A stretch of DNA of 64,000 bases, taken from Pedobacter metabolipauper. Lineage in GTDB: Bacteria; Bacteroidota; Bacteroidia; Sphingobacteriales; Sphingobacteriaceae. Location: positions 1 to 64,000 of the forward strand of contig NZ_SNYC01000006.1 in the NCBI RefSeq assembly GCF_004362715.1. The letters run 5' to 3'. The notes under the pieces were generated by a model that was not told where the DNA came from, did not search any database, and saw only the letters and a list, made by a program, of their open reading frames with translations. Position 1 is the first letter of the stretch. Every line of letters starts with the position of its first letter. A program made the position numbers and the translations under genes. Shown one piece after another: positions 61,993-64,000 of the stretch.

Positions 61993-62156
61993 TCTTATCG
62001 TTTGTAGGTTTGAGTTTGTTTTTTGAATTGGCCTGATTTGGGCTTCAAAAGCCATAAATACGGGGTCAATCCTGGTGTGCTAATATATTTAAAATTTACA
62101 ACTATTTAGAAATAGTACGCGATATCGGACAGGTTATGAATTACTTGATAAAATAT

Positions 62157-62186
62157 TTGGTAATTTCACAAACACGACTATTTTTG
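62157..62186 (+). promoter_or_regulatory. Promoter of hppA
   Basis: TTTG (62157-62160), 18 bases, then TATTTTTG (62179-62186). Both elements match fully, with near-ideal spacing. The leader would be about 100 bases and is A-rich, with AACCAAAT-type words just before the ATG. Confidence 0.65.
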
Positions 62187-62294
62187 TATCCCTCCTTAAT
62201 TGCGAAAACGAATCTATTAGTAAGATGTATGCAGGGAGAAATGCCAGTAAAGCGTAACCAAGTATAACCAAATATATAAACTAAACGATCAGGT

Positions 62295-64000
62295 ATGGAG
62301 TTTCTACAAAACAATTTAATCTATTTTATTCCCTTGCTGGGCTTAATCGGCATTATTGTCATGGCCGTTAAGAGTGCATGGGTAAACAAGCAGGATGCGG
62401 GTGATCAGAACATGCAGGAACTTGCCGGCTACATTGCCGATGGGGCAATGGCCTTTTTAAAAGCTGAATGGAGGGTACTCAGTATTTTTGTCCTTTTTGC
62501 CGGCGCATTATTGGCCTATTCAGGTACGATCCATGAGATTAACGGCAAACCGATCCATTCGAGCTGGATCATTGCCATTTCTTTCGTGATCGGGGCTGTA
62601 TTATCAGCAACAGCCGGATACATAGGAATGCGGTCTGCTACCAAAGCAAACGTGCGCACTACACAGGCCGCACGTACGAGCTTAAAACAAGCGTTAAAAG
62701 TTTCATTTACAGGGGGCACAGTAATGGGTCTTGGTGTGGCTGGACTTGCCGTACTGGGCCTGGGCGGACTATTCATCGTTTTTTTAAAATACTTTGATGT
62801 GATTGGCGCAGATGGTGTTGACACCATACACATGAAAACGGCTATTGAAGTGCTAACGGGTTTCTCCTTAGGGGCTGAATCTATTGCGCTATTTGCCCGC
62901 GTTGGCGGGGGTATTTATACCAAGGCGGCTGATGTTGGTGCCGATCTGGTTGGTAAAGTTGAAGCTGGTATTCCGGAAGATGATGTTCGGAACCCGGCTA
63001 CGATTGCAGACAACGTTGGCGATAACGTGGGTGATGTTGCCGGTATGGGTGCAGATCTGTTTGGTTCTTATGTTGCCACGATCCTGGCTACCATGGTACT
63101 GGGGCAGGAAATTACAGTAGTGGATAAATTTGGCGGCATGTCTCCGATCTTGCTGCCTATGGTTATCTGCGGATTGGGAATTCTCTTCTCCATCATCGGA
63201 ACCTGGTTTGTAACGATCAAAGATGAGCACTCCAATGTTCAGAATGCACTGAACCTCGGAAACTGGTCTTCCATTATCATTACTGCTGTTGCTTCTTATT
63301 TCATTGTGATGTGGATGCTTCCTGATACTTTAAGTCTTAGGGGATATGAGTTTTCCCGCATTAATGTGTTCTATGCCATTTTAGTGGGCCTCGTTGTGGG
63401 TACGATCATGAGCATTGTAACAGAGTACTACACTGCTATGGGTAAGGCTCCGGTAAATTCAATCATCCAGCAGTCTTCAACCGGTCATGCAACCAATATC
63501 ATTGCTGGTTTGTCTGTCGGCATGAAATCAACAGTTGTGCCGATCCTGGTTTTGGCCGGTGGTATCATGTCTTCTTATTATTTTGCCGGTCTGTATGGCG
63601 TTGCTATTGCAGCGGCAGGTATGATGGCCACAACGGCGATGCAGCTGGCTATTGATGCCTTTGGCCCTATTGCCGATAATGCAGGAGGCATTGCAGAGAT
63701 GAGCCAGTTACCTCCTGAGGTTCGTGAGCGCACGGATAACCTGGATGCGGTGGGGAACACCACTGCTGCTACCGGAAAAGGGTTTGCCATTGCATCAGCG
63801 GCATTAACGTCCCTTGCTTTATTTGCTGCATTTGTAGGCATTGCAGGGATCTCTGCGATCGATATTTATAAAGCACCTGTACTGGCCGGACTTTTTGTTG
63901 GTGGTATGATCCCTTTTGTATTTTCGGCACTGTGCATCCAGGCTGTTGGTAAAGCGGCCATGGATATGGTTCAGGAAGTGCGCAGACAGTTCCGTGAAAT
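62295..64000 (+). CDS. hppA: Membrane-bound pyrophosphatase, 5' part (cut by window end)
   Basis: The gene is open to the end of the window (568 codons seen). Membrane pyrophosphatases hydrolyse pyrophosphate to pump H+ or Na+ across the inner membrane. The start ATG 62295 begins MEFLQNNLIYFIPLLGLIGI. The signature is DVGADLVGKVE (213-223), followed by NPATIADNVGDNVGDVAGMG. GNTTAATGKG carries Ala491 and Gly494 at the positions that mark the K+-dependent subfamily (the K+-independent form has Lys and Thr). Whether it pumps H+ or Na+ cannot be decided here. It is preceded by a good promoter and by the APC permease on the other strand. Confidence 0.96.
   Translation, partial: MEFLQNNLIYFIPLLGLIGIIVMAVKSAWVNKQDAGDQNMQELAGYIADGAMAFLKAEWRVLSIFVLFAGALLAYSGTIHEINGKPIHSSWIIAISFVIGAVLSATAGYIGMRSATKANVRTTQAARTSLKQALKVSFTGGTVMGLGVAGLAVLGLGGLFIVFLKYFDVIGADGVDTIHMKTAIEVLTGFSLGAESIALFARVGGGIYTKAADVGADLVGKVEAGIPEDDVRNPATIADNVGDNVGDVAGMGADLFGSYVATILATMVLGQEITVVDKFGGMSPILLPMVICGLGILFSIIGTWFVTIKDEHSNVQNALNLGNWSSIIITAVASYFIVMWMLPDTLSLRGYEFSRINVFYAILVGLVVGTIMSIVTEYYTAMGKAPVNSIIQQSSTGHATNIIAGLSVGMKSTVVPILVLAGGIMSSYYFAGLYGVAIAAAGMMATTAMQLAIDAFGPIADNAGGIAEMSQLPPEVRERTDNLDAVGNTTAATGKGFAIASAALTSLALFAAFVGIAGISAIDIYKAPVLAGLFVGGMIPFVFSALCIQAVGKAAMDMVQEVRRQFRE

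Overview
The window looks like a chromosomal segment of a member of the Bacteroidota, most likely a Sphingobacteriaceae (Pedobacter/Mucilaginibacter-like). The reasons are two SusC/SusD loci, an ECF sigma/FecR pair, DUF4835, DUF4468 and DUF4959/4998-type lipoproteins, the near absence of Shine-Dalgarno sequences, and several TTTG-N18..20-TAnnTTTG promoters. GC content is moderate. No rRNA, tRNA, CRISPR array, insertion sequence or prophage was recognised. This assignment is inference from gene content; no database search was possible.

Layout. 1-989 has no convincing gene but holds degenerate short repeats. 990-9451 is a housekeeping block on the + strand: bamD, rpoZ, coaBC, a DUF4835 protein, recN and fabI. 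A self-contained BlaI/M56-peptidase module sits inside it, with its own promoter, double operator and terminator. 9508-11862 holds a CarboxypepD_reg-like protein and a PA0069-type radical SAM protein, which converge with clpC (- strand). 14975-23843 (-) is a sigma/anti-sigma controlled SusC/SusD locus that ends in a fasciclin lipoprotein and a DUF5007-like lipoprotein. 24123-33297 (-) is a second SusC/SusD locus, with surface-glycan-binding-like lipoproteins and a GH29 alpha-L-fucosidase. Divergent from it are a TPR-containing lipoprotein-like histidine kinase and a sigma-54 activator-type response regulator. 37964-48038 holds ettA, a sugar isomerase/esterase/ROK kinase operon, a DbpA-like helicase with DUF1456, small unknowns, and an amtB-porin pair. 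48400-49806 is an SRPBCC protein that overlaps a TIGR01212 radical SAM gene tail to tail.

The most striking part is 50045-60256 (+). It is a tightly packed operon of an FHA-like protein, a 29-residue single-pass membrane peptide, a PP2C phosphatase with a membrane anchor and beta-helix-like exterior, a 1335-residue RodA/FtsW-class B PBP fusion, a canonical FHA protein, and two tandem membrane Ser/Thr kinases. The order is almost collinear with the actinobacterial fhaA-fhaB-pstP-rodA-pbpA-pknA-pknB operon. This points to a phosphorylation-controlled peptidoglycan synthesis system in a Gram-negative lineage. The window ends with an APC permease (-) and the 5' part of a K+-dependent-type membrane pyrophosphatase (hppA).

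Functionally, the two Sus loci import glycans, one of which is probably fucosylated. The sensor systems next to them probably tune their expression. BamD, the M56 module and the kinase/RodA-PBP operon all act on the cell envelope.
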